A program made the translations under genes and the position numbers. From NCBI RefSeq assembly GCF_000722695.1, contig NZ_JPFU01000015.1, forward strand, positions 149,710-213,709: DNA of 64,000 nucleotides. The letters are read 5' to 3'. The notes below the pieces were generated by a model that saw only the letters and a program-made list of their open reading frames with translations, did no database searches and was not told the origin of the DNA. How positions within the stretch are numbered: position 1 is the first letter of the stretch; each line of letters starts with the position of its first letter. The stretch comes from Streptococcus mitis (GTDB lineage: Bacteria > Bacillota > Bacilli > Lactobacillales > Streptococcaceae). Below, in pieces: positions 8,499 to 17,705 of the stretch.

Positions 8499-8875
8499 TT
8501 ACTTCTCCGTATCCAGCTCAAGTAAAGTATACATTTCCTCAATCTTTTCCTTGATCATCTCCACAGTTGTTTTTCTGCGGAATGGAATAGTTTGATTTTC
8601 AGAGCTGAATTGGCGAATCAACGTTCTACCTTTCATATAGCGATTTTTCTCAGCATCATCTTTGTGATAGATATAGTAGGAGCTAGTTTCCCTGATGAAT
8701 ACCAAACTTGACCTTGATGTAAATGCCATCATCCACTACTTTTTCGATTTGATTGTACAAAGAATTGCTTTCATTGAAAATAATCAAATAGAAATTTCTA
8801 TGGGCAATTTTACAGAATTTGAAAATCAAAGAAATAAAAAAGAGTAATATAAAAAATAACAAATTACTCCTTGAA
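8499..8875 (-). pseudogene. Frameshifted small gene of unknown function
   Basis: Two coding-like stretches lie in different frames: one including FCKIAHRNFYLIIFNESNSL to VVDDGIYIKVKFG, the other from IRETSSYYIYHKDDAEKNRY to the stop at 8499 (MYTLLELDTEK). They join naturally near 8700-8715, so a single indel probably broke one gene. No family recognised. Confidence 0.45.
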
Positions 8876-9066
8876 AATTAATTGAATAAATTACTGATTA
8901 ATCCTTTTTATATTTTTGATAAGTAAAGGGTTTATAAAAACTATCTCCTTGAATCAAATAGAAGCTAAGTTCTGTCCTTGCTCTCACTAGTATACTGCTG
9001 CTCAACATACAGCCCAACCAACATTTAACACATGTAATTCAAGCTCATCATCTGAATATTTACTAG

Positions 9067-9179
9067 TACTCAATGAAAATCAAAGAGCAAACTAGGAAAC
9101 TAGCCGCAGGTTGCTCAAAGTACAGCGTTGAGGTTACAGATAAAACTGACGTGGTTTGAAGAGATTTTCGAAGAGTATA
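9067..9179. repeat. BOX element
   Basis: Bounded by TACTCAATGAAAATCAAAGA and GAAGAGATTTTCGAAGAGTA, with the GCCGCAGG core. Any reading frame here (for example a 70-aa frame at 9063-9275) is BOX-derived. Confidence 0.9.
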
Positions 9180-9221
9180 GGTAGTTTGCACCAAGTTATA
9201 AAAATTACCAGAGACTATCAA

Positions 9222-9345
9222 AAACTCAATTTCAGGAGAATATAAAGTAAATCTTCCCACAAAAAAACGCATCATATCAAGATTTTTGTGTGAACACTTG
9301 ATATGATGCGTTTTTCTAATTTTAAAGGCTTTTTGCCCAACCTCT
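9222..9345. repeat. RUP/SPRITE-like repeat with strong hairpin terminator
   Basis: Family signatures are AAAACTCAATTTCAG, AAATCTTCCCACA and CTTTTTGCCCAACC. The inner hairpin pairs AAAACGCATCATATCAAG with its complement and, on the minus strand, is followed by seven T residues. It probably terminates the LysM gene at 9372. Related copies occur at 12475, 26855, 47487, 56437 and 61446. Confidence 0.7.
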
Positions 9346-9371
9346 TTACATCTTATTCTGCTAGTTAGTTC

Positions 9372-10019
9372 TTAATACCAGCCATTGTTAAGCCAGAAGT
9401 TTTTCGCAGCTGTCCATGAACCGTAACGTCCTGCAACGTAGGCATCTGCTACACGTTCTTGGTTTTCAGCTGAGTAATCACCATTCAAGTATGAATCTGT
9501 CAATTGGTAACGTCCGATGTAACGTCCATTTGTAGCTGTGTAGCTACCGCCTGATTCTTTTTGAGCAATCCATTCTTTAGCCTCTGCTTCAGATCCGCTT
9601 ACAGTTGCAACTGGTGCTGAAATTTCTGCTGCAGCAACAGTTTCTTCTACTGCAGGTGTGCTTGCTACAGAAGTTTCTTCCACTACTTCTGTAGTTTCTG
9701 CTGCTGGAGCTGAAACAGTTTCATCTTGAGCAGCTGGTGCTGCATAAGTAGTTGGCGCTGGTGTTGCAGCTGGTGCTACAGGACCAGCGATAACCAACTC
9801 TTGACCAACATAAATCAAATGAATGTTGTCAATGTGGTTGTTTTTTGCCAATTTCTCAACAGTTGTGTTGTGAGTTTCAGCGATTTCTGAAAGTGTATCA
9901 CCTTCTTTAACTGTGTAAGTTGATGATTCTTGAGCAGATACAAATGATGGAGCAAATACTGCAAACAAGGCAGCTACTCCTGCAAGAGTTGTTTTAATCT
10001 TTTTAGTTGTTGATTTCAT
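9372..10019 (-). CDS. Secreted LysM protein with transglycosylase-like C terminus
   Basis: The 215-aa protein has a signal peptide (residues 1-29, cleavage near SFVSA-QE). A LysM peptidoglycan-binding domain (about 33-77; YTVKEGDTLSEIAETHNTTV ... IYVGQELVI) is followed by a low-complexity Ala/Thr/Val/Glu linker. The C-terminal domain (about 148-215) has AKEWIAQKESGGSYTATNG and GRYQL, typical of resuscitation-promoting/SLT-like domains, where Glu in AQKESGG is the likely catalytic residue. It acts in the cell wall. Pneumococcal homologues belong to the WalRK regulon (memory), and a WalR-like site is seen at 10067-10083. Confidence 0.88.
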   Translation of the reverse strand: MKSTTKKIKTTLAGVAALFAVFAPSFVSAQESSTYTVKEGDTLSEIAETHNTTVEKLAKNNHIDNIHLIYVGQELVIAGPVAPAATPAPTTYAAPAAQDETVSAPAAETTEVVEETSVASTPAVEETVAAAEISAPVATVSGSEAEAKEWIAQKESGGSYTATNGRYIGRYQLTDSYLNGDYSAENQERVADAYVAGRYGSWTAAKNFWLNNGWY

Positions 10020-10066
10020 ATTCGAAAATTCTCCTTCTTTCTATAGTTCTATCATACCCTTTAAAT

Positions 10067-10083
10067 ATTACTGTTTCTTGACA
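10067..10083 (-). promoter_or_regulatory. Candidate WalR (VicR) site upstream of the LysM gene
   Basis: Minus strand TGTCAA-gaaac-AGTAAT resembles the direct repeat TGTNAN-5-TGTNAN with one mismatch in the second half. It lies 50-65 bases upstream of the start codon. Assignment rests on motif similarity and the known WalR control of this gene type. Confidence 0.35.
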
Positions 10084-10259
10084 CTTTTATGTAGAAATAT
10101 TACAAAATTATTTTTTATTTCCTTAAACAAGCTATTTTTTGTCATAAAAGATACTATTTTTATGCTATTTGTAGTGTAAAAAGGTTTTCATCCACAATTA
10201 AAGCCAAGACCTTCATTCTTTGATATAATAGAGATAAGAATTTTTATAAGGGGAAACTG

Positions 10260-10931
10260 ATGAAATCACTTCGTTTTCAATCTGTCTTTGATATCATCGG
10301 ACCAGTTATGATTGGCCCATCTAGTAGTCATACCGCTGGTGCTGTTCGTATTGGGAAGATTGTCTCTTCCATTTTTGATGATACTCCGACAGAAGTCGAA
10401 TTCCAACTTTTTAACTCATTTGCTAAGACTTATCGTGGTCACGGAACAGACCTAGCCCTTGTTGCTGGTATTTTGGGTATGGATACAGATGATCCTGAAA
10501 TTCCAAACAGTCTGGAGATTGCCCACAAACGTGGTATCAAGATTGTCTGGACCATTCAGAAAGACAGTAATGCTCCTCATCCAAACACCACTAAAATTAC
10601 CGTCAAAAATGCTCACAAGACCATCAGTGTGACTGGTATTTCTATCGGTGGAGGAAATATTCAGGTCACCGAACTCAATGGCTTTGCCGTTTCTCTCAAT
10701 ATGAATACACCGACTATCATCATTGTTCATCAAGATATTCCAGGCATGATTGCCCTCGTAACAGAGGCACTTTCACGCTATGGTATCAATATCGCCCAGA
10801 TGAATGTTACTCGTGAAAAAGCTGGTGAAAAAGCCATTATGATTATCGAAGTCGACAGTCGCAACTGTGATGAGGCCATCGAAGAAATTCGAAAAATCCC
10901 TCATCTCCACAATGTCAATTTCTTTAAATAG
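10260..10931 (+). CDS. sdaAB: L-serine dehydratase, beta subunit
   Basis: The 223-aa iron-sulfur serine deaminase subunit acts with SdaAA to convert L-serine to pyruvate and ammonia. It opens with FDIIGPVMIGPSSSHTAGAV, the conserved serine-dehydratase beta motif. The C-terminal part (about 150-223; IPGMIALVTEALSRYGINIA) is an ACT domain that likely senses serine. AAGGGG precedes the ATG. The alpha subunit starts nine bases after its stop, so the two form an operon. Confidence 0.95.
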   Translation: MKSLRFQSVFDIIGPVMIGPSSSHTAGAVRIGKIVSSIFDDTPTEVEFQLFNSFAKTYRGHGTDLALVAGILGMDTDDPEIPNSLEIAHKRGIKIVWTIQKDSNAPHPNTTKITVKNAHKTISVTGISIGGGNIQVTELNGFAVSLNMNTPTIIIVHQDIPGMIALVTEALSRYGINIAQMNVTREKAGEKAIMIIEVDSRNCDEAIEEIRKIPHLHNVNFFK

Positions 10932-10939
10932 GAGGAAGC

Positions 10940-11812
10940 ATGTTTTATTCTATCAAAGAATTGGTTGAGCAGGCAGAACTGGACTTTCAAGGAAATGTCG
11001 CAGAACTCATGATTACAACGGAGTTTGAATTGACAGGTCGTGAACGTGAAGAGGTTCTCCTTCTCATGGAACGCAATCTGGAAGTCATGAAAGCCTCTGT
11101 CCAACTTGGCCTCAATGAAAATAAATCTCGTAGTGGCCTGACAGGTGGAGATGCTGCCAAATTGGACCACTACATCAAAAACGGAAAAACTCTGTCGGAT
11201 TACACGATTCTCTCTGCTGCCCGAAATGCCATCGCAGTCAATGAACACAATGCCAAAATGGGCTTGGTATGTGCCACTCCGACTGCTGGAAGTGCTGGCT
11301 GTCTGCCTTCTGTTCTAACTTCTGCTATTGAAAAATTAGACCTCAGCCACGAGCAACAGATGGATTTCCTCTTTGCTGCTGGTGCCTTTGGACTAGTCAT
11401 CGCAAACAATGCCTCTATCTCAGGTGCTGAGGGTGGCTGTCAAGCCGAGGTCGGCTCGGCCTCTGCTATGAGTGCCGCTGCCTTGACTCTTGCTGCGGGC
11501 GGAACACCTTATCAGGCCAGCCAGGCCATTGCCTTTGTCATTAAAAATATGCTAGGTCTCATCTGTGACCCTGTTGCTGGCTTGGTCGAAGTTCCCTGTG
11601 TAAAGCGCAATGCCATGGGAGCTAGCTTTGCCTTTATCGCAGCAGACATGGCCCTGGCAGGTATCGAATCTAAAATCCCTGTGGATGAAGTTATCGATGC
11701 CATGTACCAAGTAGGAGCAAGCATGCCAACTGCCTTTCGTGAAACAGCTGAAGGTGGACTCGCTGCCACACCTACTGGTCGTCGCCTCCAAAAAGAAATT
11801 TTCGGAGAATAA
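10940..11812 (+). CDS. sdaAA: L-serine dehydratase, alpha subunit
   Basis: The 290-aa catalytic subunit has conserved Cys residues of the 4Fe-4S cluster in VCATPTAGSAGCLPS, EGGCQAEVGSASAM and LICDPVAGLVEVPC. The start has AGGAGG six bases upstream. It is directly downstream of sdaAB, and an HAD phosphatase gene follows after 21 bases, probably in the same transcript. Length is normal for the family. Confidence 0.95.
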   Translation: MFYSIKELVEQAELDFQGNVAELMITTEFELTGREREEVLLLMERNLEVMKASVQLGLNENKSRSGLTGGDAAKLDHYIKNGKTLSDYTILSAARNAIAVNEHNAKMGLVCATPTAGSAGCLPSVLTSAIEKLDLSHEQQMDFLFAAGAFGLVIANNASISGAEGGCQAEVGSASAMSAAALTLAAGGTPYQASQAIAFVIKNMLGLICDPVAGLVEVPCVKRNAMGASFAFIAADMALAGIESKIPVDEVIDAMYQVGASMPTAFRETAEGGLAATPTGRRLQKEIFGE

Positions 11813-11833
11813 GCTTATCAAATAGGAGAAACC

Positions 11834-12466
11834 ATGACCTCTATCTCAGCTATCTTTTTCGATCTGGATGGAACCCTCGTTGACAGTTCTATCGGGATTC
11901 ACAATGCCTTTACCCATACCTTTAAAGAGCTGGGGGTACCTAGCCCTGATGCCAAAACGATTCGTGATTTTATGGGACCGCCCCTTGAAAGTAGTTTTGC
12001 GGCCTGCCTGCCCAAAGAACAAATCTCTGAAGCTGTGCAGATATACCGTTCTTACTACAAGGAAAAAGGCATCCATGAAGCTCAACTTTTCCCTCAGATT
12101 GTAGAATTACTTGAAGAACTATCCAAGAATTACCCTCTCTATATCACCACTACAAAGAATACACCAACCGCTCAGGATATGACTAAAAATTTGGGAATCT
12201 ATCATTTCTTTAATGGCATTTATGGTTCCAGCCCTGAAGCACCCCATAAGGCTGATGTCATTCGCCAAGCCTTGCAGGCACATCAACTAGCCCCTCAACA
12301 AGCCATCATCATCGGAGATACCAAGTTTGATATGCTGGGAGCTCAAGAAACAGGCATTCAGAAATTAGCCATCACTTGGGGATTTGGAGAGCAAGCAGAT
12401 TTGCTCAACTATCAACCTGATTATATGGCCCACAAACCCTTAGAAGTTTTGGAGTATTTTCAATAA
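11834..12466 (+). CDS. HAD-superfamily phosphatase (Gph/PpaX-like)
   Basis: The 210-aa protein has all HAD motifs: I FFDLDGTLVDSS (nucleophile and acid/base Asp), II TTTKNT, III Lys in the PHKADVIRQAL region, and IV IIIGDTKFDMLGA. The cap domain between motifs I and II is helical, as in phosphoglycolate-phosphatase-like enzymes. Substrate cannot be told from sequence. GGAGAA precedes the ATG, and it appears to be the last gene of the serine dehydratase transcript. Confidence 0.9.
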   Translation: MTSISAIFFDLDGTLVDSSIGIHNAFTHTFKELGVPSPDAKTIRDFMGPPLESSFAACLPKEQISEAVQIYRSYYKEKGIHEAQLFPQIVELLEELSKNYPLYITTTKNTPTAQDMTKNLGIYHFFNGIYGSSPEAPHKADVIRQALQAHQLAPQQAIIIGDTKFDMLGAQETGIQKLAITWGFGEQADLLNYQPDYMAHKPLEVLEYFQ

Positions 12467-12474
12467 CATAGACT

Positions 12475-12570
12475 GGGCAATAACTCTATTTCAGAATAAA
12501 ACGAAGCAAGTCTCTACATAACAAAACGCATACTACCAAGGTTTAAGTCCTAATAATATGCGTTTTCTTT
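12475..12570. repeat. RUP/SPRITE-like repeat between convergent genes
   Basis: Contains GACTGGGCAATAACTCTATTTCAG, then AAAACGCATACTA pairing imperfectly with TAATATGCGTTTT, followed by a T run. It separates the convergent HAD and dehydratase genes and may terminate both. Confidence 0.55.
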
Positions 12571-12571
12571 T

Positions 12572-14422
12572 TTATTCAACGTGGGTTGTTTGATTGGCAA
12601 AGGCGATAATGGCTTGCTTCAATTCATCTCCACTGAGAGTTCGGAACTCTTCAATTTTTTGATCGATGGCTTCTAGAGGCATGACATTGACCTTACCAAC
12701 GAAAATCTTATCCATAACCTGATTGTCAACGAGTTCGGTTGATACCAAGAGTTCTTCGTAGAGTTTTTCACCTGGGCGGATTCCCACTTCAACGATTGGA
12801 ATTTCACTTTCAGTGTGGCCACTTAAAAGGACCATTTTCTTGGCCAAGTCATAAATCTTGACGGGTTTGCCCATATCAAGGATAAAGACTTCGCCATCCT
12901 TGGCATAAGCACCTGCATGGATAACCAAACGGCTAGCTTCTGGAATGGTCATAAAGTAACGGGTCATGCGGAAGTCTGTCACTGTTACAGGACCACCTTC
13001 AGCAATCTGACGTTCAAAGACTGGAATTACACTACCACGACTACCAAGAACATTCCCAAAACGAACAGCACAGTAGGTGGATTGACTACGTTGGTTAAAG
13101 CCAGTAACAATCAACTCAGCCACGCGCTTGGTTGCTCCCATAACATTAGGTGGATTGACCGCCTTATCCGTCGAAATCATAACCATCTTAGGCACCTTGG
13201 CTTCATCAACAGCCCTAGCAACATTGTAGGTTCCACGGATATTGTTTTTGAAGGCTTCTTTTGGATTGCGCTCCATCATAGGAACGTGCTTGTGGGCAGC
13301 CGCATGATAAACAATAGCAGGCTTGTACTGCTCAAAGACTTGCAAGAGACGGTCGTAGTCTTGAATATCTGCAATAACAGGTACATAATCAATCCCTTGG
13401 AACTTGCGAATCAATTCATGATACACAAGGTAAATTGAGTTTTCCCCGTGACCGAGCAAGACGATGCGTTCAGGATTGAAGCGGCTAACTTGGCGACAGA
13501 TTTCAGAACCGATTGAACCACCAGCTCCTGTAACCAAGATCGTTTTTCCAGTAAGTTCTGTACCCAGACGCGATTCGTCAAGACGAATTTCCTGACGGCC
13601 CAAAAGGTCTGTGATATCAATCTTTTGGAAGCCTCCACCTGCTTGGTGAAGTCCTTGAACAACAGTTTCAACCTTAGGCATCTTGTAACATTTGACACCC
13701 AGCTTATTACACATCTGCAAGATACGCTCATACTCTGACGGATCAAGCGACGGAATCGCAACGATCACACGCTCGATTTGATGGCGTTTAGCTAATTCAG
13801 GCAGATTGTCATAAGAGCCCAAAACAGGGATACCACCAAGTTTTTGACCCTTTTTCTTTTCATCATTATCCAAAATACCAACAAGTTCTAAATCACTGGT
13901 TGGGTGTTGGTAGCTGTTCATAAAGAGAGCTCCACCATCGCCAGCACCAATCAAGAAGGTACGACGGTGTTCTCCATCACCACTGCCTTTTTTACGTTTA
14001 GAGTAGATTAACTGCCAAGTAATCCGTGGCAATAAAATCAAGAAGGTACTCAACAAGATAAAGAGAATGATAAAACGGATTGAAAATAGAGGTAAGAAGG
14101 CATAGCAGATGCTATATGACAAGACACTGCTCGCAGTCACACCAAAAAAGATTTTCATAAAATCCGTAATCTTACTGTAACGGCTGATACTAGCGTTCAA
14201 CCCCCAAAATCCAATCATCAATTGATAAAACAAGAAGGCCAAACTCGTATAGATAATGTAGTCAACAGGTGCTGGATTAATCAATCCGTAAAATAAGATA
14301 TAAGATACAATGATGGAAACCACCATACTGAAAATATCAAATATGCCCCAAAAGACTTGTTTTTGTTGTTTATTTAAAATTTCCACCAGATCAATGACAT
14401 AATCCGTGAGTTTTTTATTCAT
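12572..14422 (-). CDS. Membrane nucleoside-diphosphate-sugar dehydratase/epimerase (PglF/CapD/WbpM type)
   Basis: The 616-aa protein has four to five transmembrane helices in residues 20-140. A Rossmann domain (about 150-270; IGAGDGGALFMNSY) follows, then an extended SDR domain (about 290-580) with TGAGGSIGSEICRQ cofactor loop and ISTDKAVNPPNVMGATK. The TDKAVNP signature (Asp/Lys in place of classical Tyr) is typical of UDP-GlcNAc 4,6-dehydratases. The enzyme would supply modified amino-sugars for surface polysaccharide or glycoprotein glycans. The next gene on the strand upstream is a glycosyltransferase (86-base gap). AGGAGG is eleven bases from the ATG. Confidence 0.9.
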   Translation of the reverse strand: MNKKLTDYVIDLVEILNKQQKQVFWGIFDIFSMVVSIIVSYILFYGLINPAPVDYIIYTSLAFLFYQLMIGFWGLNASISRYSKITDFMKIFFGVTASSVLSYSICYAFLPLFSIRFIILFILLSTFLILLPRITWQLIYSKRKKGSGDGEHRRTFLIGAGDGGALFMNSYQHPTSDLELVGILDNDEKKKGQKLGGIPVLGSYDNLPELAKRHQIERVIVAIPSLDPSEYERILQMCNKLGVKCYKMPKVETVVQGLHQAGGGFQKIDITDLLGRQEIRLDESRLGTELTGKTILVTGAGGSIGSEICRQVSRFNPERIVLLGHGENSIYLVYHELIRKFQGIDYVPVIADIQDYDRLLQVFEQYKPAIVYHAAAHKHVPMMERNPKEAFKNNIRGTYNVARAVDEAKVPKMVMISTDKAVNPPNVMGATKRVAELIVTGFNQRSQSTYCAVRFGNVLGSRGSVIPVFERQIAEGGPVTVTDFRMTRYFMTIPEASRLVIHAGAYAKDGEVFILDMGKPVKIYDLAKKMVLLSGHTESEIPIVEVGIRPGEKLYEELLVSTELVDNQVMDKIFVGKVNVMPLEAIDQKIEEFRTLSGDELKQAIIAFANQTTHVE

Positions 14423-14508
14423 AGAAATTTACTCCTCCTTAAAAGAGCTGAATGGTTATATTGTTATTATAACACTTTTTTATCCAGTTTACGATTTGCT
14501 ACAATCTT

Positions 14509-15339
14509 TTAATTGCTTTTTCGTAACAGCTTCATAAAAATAAACTGTCTGACAAATCCTGGACAAAGGGCAACAACCATCTGAATCGCAACACTCTTGG
14601 CGTACTCTCTGTAAGAAATTTGCCCTCTCTTCAGCATGCGCTGACGAGCTTGACGATAGAGTTTGAGGTAACGCAGTCCCCCACGACGCTCAAACATCCC
14701 TGCTCCGACACGAACCTGACACAAGATTTGATCCAGATTTCCAGTCTTGGCTCCTGTAGCAATCATATTGAGCCAAAGGAGGTCATCCTCCATATAAAGG
14801 CCATCCTCATAGTTGCCTGCCTTGAGAACCATGTCCTTCTTGAACATGACAGTCATATGGTTAAAGGCACTTCTCATCCTTTGATAAGCCACAATATCTG
14901 CATGTTGAGTCGGAACACGACGGTAAGAAACAATCTCATCAGGATTATCAATAAATTCTGCAATATGGCCACCTAATAGGTCGAGGTTGTCCTTCTCCAT
15001 TAACTGAACCTGTTTCTCAAAACGATCTGGAACAGCAATATCATCCGTATCCATACGGGCAATAATATCATACTGACACTGCAAAACACCCTGTCGAAGA
15101 GCCAGACCCAAACCTTGATTCTGCTCAAGAGGATAGCGTTTCACTGGAATATCAGACTCAGCTTCAAGCTGGTCTAATACCTGATAGAGCTCAGGAGTCA
15201 AAGGCCCATCCTCAACCAGAACCAACTCACTCGGTTTCAAGGTTTGATTTTGAATACTATTAATGGCATCTATCAAAAATGTCGGATTTTCCTTTACATA
15301 GACCGACATCAAGACGCTGATTTTTTGCTTTTCAAGCAC
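14509..15339 (-). CDS. Family 2 glycosyltransferase
   Basis: The 276-aa GT-A enzyme has ISVLMSVYVKENP at the N terminus, nucleotide-binding LVLVEDG and the metal/sugar DxD-like RMDTDDIA (about 93-100). A later EDDLLWLNMI suggests the acceptor-side acidic motif. The C-terminal tail is basic. It lies upstream of the membrane dehydratase gene on the same strand, so both probably serve one surface-glycan pathway. Sugar specificity is not readable. Confidence 0.9.
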   Translation of the reverse strand: MLEKQKISVLMSVYVKENPTFLIDAINSIQNQTLKPSELVLVEDGPLTPELYQVLDQLEAESDIPVKRYPLEQNQGLGLALRQGVLQCQYDIIARMDTDDIAVPDRFEKQVQLMEKDNLDLLGGHIAEFIDNPDEIVSYRRVPTQHADIVAYQRMRSAFNHMTVMFKKDMVLKAGNYEDGLYMEDDLLWLNMIATGAKTGNLDQILCQVRVGAGMFERRGGLRYLKLYRQARQRMLKRGQISYREYAKSVAIQMVVALCPGFVRQFIFMKLLRKSN

Positions 15340-15493
15340 AGTTTTTCTCCAATATATAGATTTCCTTCCACTATTTTATCATAATTTTCAAGACTTTCCC
15401 ATTTTTATCTTGAAAGCCCAAAACCTTACTTGACATTATAAGGAAAAAACCTTAAAATAAGCTGTTATTAAAATCAGCTAGAAGAGGTATTAT

Positions 15494-16660
15494 ATGAAAA
15501 AGCAATCACTCTTTTTTGTTCCAGGTATTATACTAATTGGTGTTTCCTTGCGGACTCCTTTTACTGTTTTACCCATTATTTTGGGAGATATTTCGCAAGG
15601 ACTGGGAGTCGAAGTTAGTTCACTTGGTGTCCTGACCAGCCTTCCTCTCCTCATGTTTACCCTCTTCTCACTATTTTCTACCCGACTGGCTCAGAAAATT
15701 GGCTTGGAGCATCTTTTTACCTACAGCCTCTTCTTCTTGACTATCGGTTCTCTGATTCGACTAATCAATCTACCCCTGCTCTATCTAGGAACCTTGATGG
15801 TTGGGGCAAGTATCGCAGTCATCAATGTTCTGCTTCCTAGTCTTATCCAAGCTAATCAACCAAAGAAGATTGGTTTTCTGACCACCTTATATGTAACGTC
15901 TATGGGGATTGCGACGGCTCTGGCCTCCTATCTGGCTGTGCCTATTACACAAGCCAGTTCTTGGAAAGGACTTATCATCCTCCTCACCCTGCTCTGCCTA
16001 GCAACTTTTTTGGTCTGGCTCCCAAATCACCGCTATAATCACAGACTGGCTCCACAAACCAAACAAAAAAGCAAAACAAAGGTCATGCGTAATAAACAGG
16101 TCTGGGCAGTGATTGTCTTTGCAGGTTTTCAATCCTTGCTCTTTTACACTGCTATGACTTGGTTACCGACCATGGCTATCCATGCAGGCCTATCCAGTCA
16201 CGAAGCTGGCTTGCTGACCTCTATCTTCTCTCTGATTAGCATTCCTTTTTCAATGACCATCCCAAGCCTGACAACTAGTTTATCTACTCGCAACCGTCAG
16301 CTCATGCTCACTCTGGTTTCACTAGCTGGTGTTGTCGGCATTTCCATGCTCTTTTTCCCTGTTAGTAATTTCTTTTACTGGCTTGCCATCCATCTTCTCA
16401 TCGGAACTGCAACCAGCGCCCTCTTCCCTTATCTCATGGTCAACTTTTCACTCAAGACAAGCGCCCCTGAAAAGACTGCCCAGTTGTCTGGTTTATCTCA
16501 AACAGGAGGCTATATCCTAGCAGCCTTTGGACCGACTCTCTTTGGTTACAGTTTTGACCTTTTCCACTCTTGGGTACCAGCTGTAGCGGCCCTCTTGCTC
16601 GTCGATATCCTGATGACTGTGGCTCTCTTTACAGTAGACAGAGCTGATAAAATCCTCTAA
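15494..16660 (+). CDS. MFS transporter, CynX/NimT family
   Basis: The 388-aa protein has twelve hydrophobic segments. It begins FFVPGIILIGVSLRTPFTVL, typical of CynX/NimT transporters (GxxLRxPxTxxxP motif), and has a loop between helices 6 and 7 rich in Lys/Gln (TKQKSKTKVMR). The family includes cyanate and nitroimidazole exporters; the substrate here is unknown. It is divergent from the glycosyltransferase gene and followed by a terminator. Confidence 0.85.
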   Translation: MKKQSLFFVPGIILIGVSLRTPFTVLPIILGDISQGLGVEVSSLGVLTSLPLLMFTLFSLFSTRLAQKIGLEHLFTYSLFFLTIGSLIRLINLPLLYLGTLMVGASIAVINVLLPSLIQANQPKKIGFLTTLYVTSMGIATALASYLAVPITQASSWKGLIILLTLLCLATFLVWLPNHRYNHRLAPQTKQKSKTKVMRNKQVWAVIVFAGFQSLLFYTAMTWLPTMAIHAGLSSHEAGLLTSIFSLISIPFSMTIPSLTTSLSTRNRQLMLTLVSLAGVVGISMLFFPVSNFFYWLAIHLLIGTATSALFPYLMVNFSLKTSAPEKTAQLSGLSQTGGYILAAFGPTLFGYSFDLFHSWVPAVAALLLVDILMTVALFTVDRADKIL

Positions 16661-16687
16661 ACTCCTAGTAAAAACTAGGAGTTTTTT
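16659..16687 (+). terminator. Terminator after the MFS gene
   Basis: AACTCCTAG-TAAAAA-CTAGGAGTT followed by T residues directly after the MFS stop codon. Confidence 0.9.
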
Positions 16688-16688
16688 A

Positions 16689-16781
16689 TATATAAAAATT
16701 TTACACATTTTTCTTGACAGGGCTTTCTTTTAGATGTACAATGTATGTGTAGAAAAATTATATATAAAAATCTTACACATT
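16689..16781 (+). promoter_or_regulatory. PadR promoter with three operator-like repeats
   Basis: The promoter is TTGACA (16714-16719), 17 nt, TACAAT (16737-16742). A 21-nt AT-rich element ending TTACACATT occurs at 16689-16709 and, with one mismatch, at 16761-16781. An inverted ATGTGTA copy begins at 16745. The last two form an imperfect palindrome just after the -10, the first sits just before the -35. This fits binding of the PadR protein encoded next (autoregulation). Confidence 0.7.
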
Positions 16782-16798
16782 AGAAAAGGAGGTTTCTC

Positions 16799-17125
16799 AT
16801 GTACTTTCCAACATCCTCTGCCTTGATTGAATTTCTCATCTTGGCCGTACTGGAAAAAGGGGATTCTTATGGTTATGAGATTAGCCAGACCATTAAGCTG
16901 ATCGCTAATATCAAAGAATCTACACTCTATCCTATCTTAAAAAAATTGGAAGGCAATAGCTTTCTGATAACCTACTCTAGAGAGTTCCAAGGTCGCATGC
17001 GCAAATACTACTCCTTGACAAATGGTGGTATAGAGCAACTCTTGACCCTAAAAGATGAATGGACACTCTATACAGACACCATCAATGGCATCATAGAAGG
17101 GAGTATCCGCCATGACAAGAACTGA
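16799..17125 (+). CDS. PadR-family transcriptional repressor
   Basis: The 108-aa protein has a winged helix with LIEFLILAVLEKGDSYGYEI and SLYPILKKLEG (STLYPILKKLEGNSFL), the core PadR motif, plus YYSLTNGGIEQL. Short C-terminal helix for dimerisation. Its stop overlaps the DUF1700 gene by 14 bases. PadR-DUF1700-DUF4097 sets are common in Firmicutes and are thought to respond to membrane or envelope stress (inference). AAAGGAGG is nine bases before the ATG. Confidence 0.92.
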   Translation: MYFPTSSALIEFLILAVLEKGDSYGYEISQTIKLIANIKESTLYPILKKLEGNSFLITYSREFQGRMRKYYSLTNGGIEQLLTLKDEWTLYTDTINGIIEGSIRHDKN

Positions 17126-17705
17126 ATACCTGACTCAGCTAGAACTCTATCTCAAAAAACTGCCTCAGGCTGACCAAATCGAAGCCATGGACTATTTCAG
17201 AGAACTCTTTGACGATGCTGGAGTCGAGGGAGAAGAGGAACTCATCGCTAGTTTAGGAACTCCCAAAGAAGCGGCCCACGAAGTTCTCTCAAATCTTCTT
17301 GATAAAAAAATCAATGAAGCACCTGCTCAAAAGAATAACCGACAAATTTTGCATATCGCCTTGTTAGCCCTACTTGCAGCACCCATCGGTATTCCTTTAG
17401 GAATCGCCATTCTCTTGGCTCTTTTCGCAATCCTTGTGGCCGCTTCGAGCGTCATCTTGGCTTTCTTTGTAGTTTCCATACTTGGTATCATCGGTGGATT
17501 CCTATTTTTAGTTGAAAGTTTCACTGTCTTAACCCAAGCTAAATCAGCCTTTATCTTGATTTTTGGTTCTGGTTTACTGGCTATCGGTGCTTCTTCACTA
17601 GTCTTACTAGGTATTTCCTATGTAGCCCGCTTCTTCGGCCTACTCATTGTTCGCCTGGTGCAATTTGTTCTCAAAAAAGGAAAGAGAGGTGACCAGCATG
17701 CGTAA
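17112..17705 (+). CDS. DUF1700 membrane protein
   Basis: The 197-aa protein has an N-terminal soluble segment matching DUF1700 (YLTQLELYLKKLP ... AMDYFRELFDDAG ... IASLGTPKEAAHEVL), then four hydrophobic helices from residue 78 on. It overlaps the padR gene at its start and the DUF4097 gene at its end, so the three are translationally coupled. Molecular function is unknown. Confidence 0.88.
   Translation: MTRTEYLTQLELYLKKLPQADQIEAMDYFRELFDDAGVEGEEELIASLGTPKEAAHEVLSNLLDKKINEAPAQKNNRQILHIALLALLAAPIGIPLGIAILLALFAILVAASSVILAFFVVSILGIIGGFLFLVESFTVLTQAKSAFILIFGSGLLAIGASSLVLLGISYVARFFGLLIVRLVQFVLKKGKRGDQHA

Noticed and set aside
9063..9275. 70-aa minus-strand frame
   Set aside because: Made entirely of BOX and RUP-like repeat sequence.
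10452..10733. Minus-strand frames inside the serine dehydratase genes (also 10901-11248, 11512-11821)
   Set aside because: Antisense shadows of well-supported plus-strand genes.
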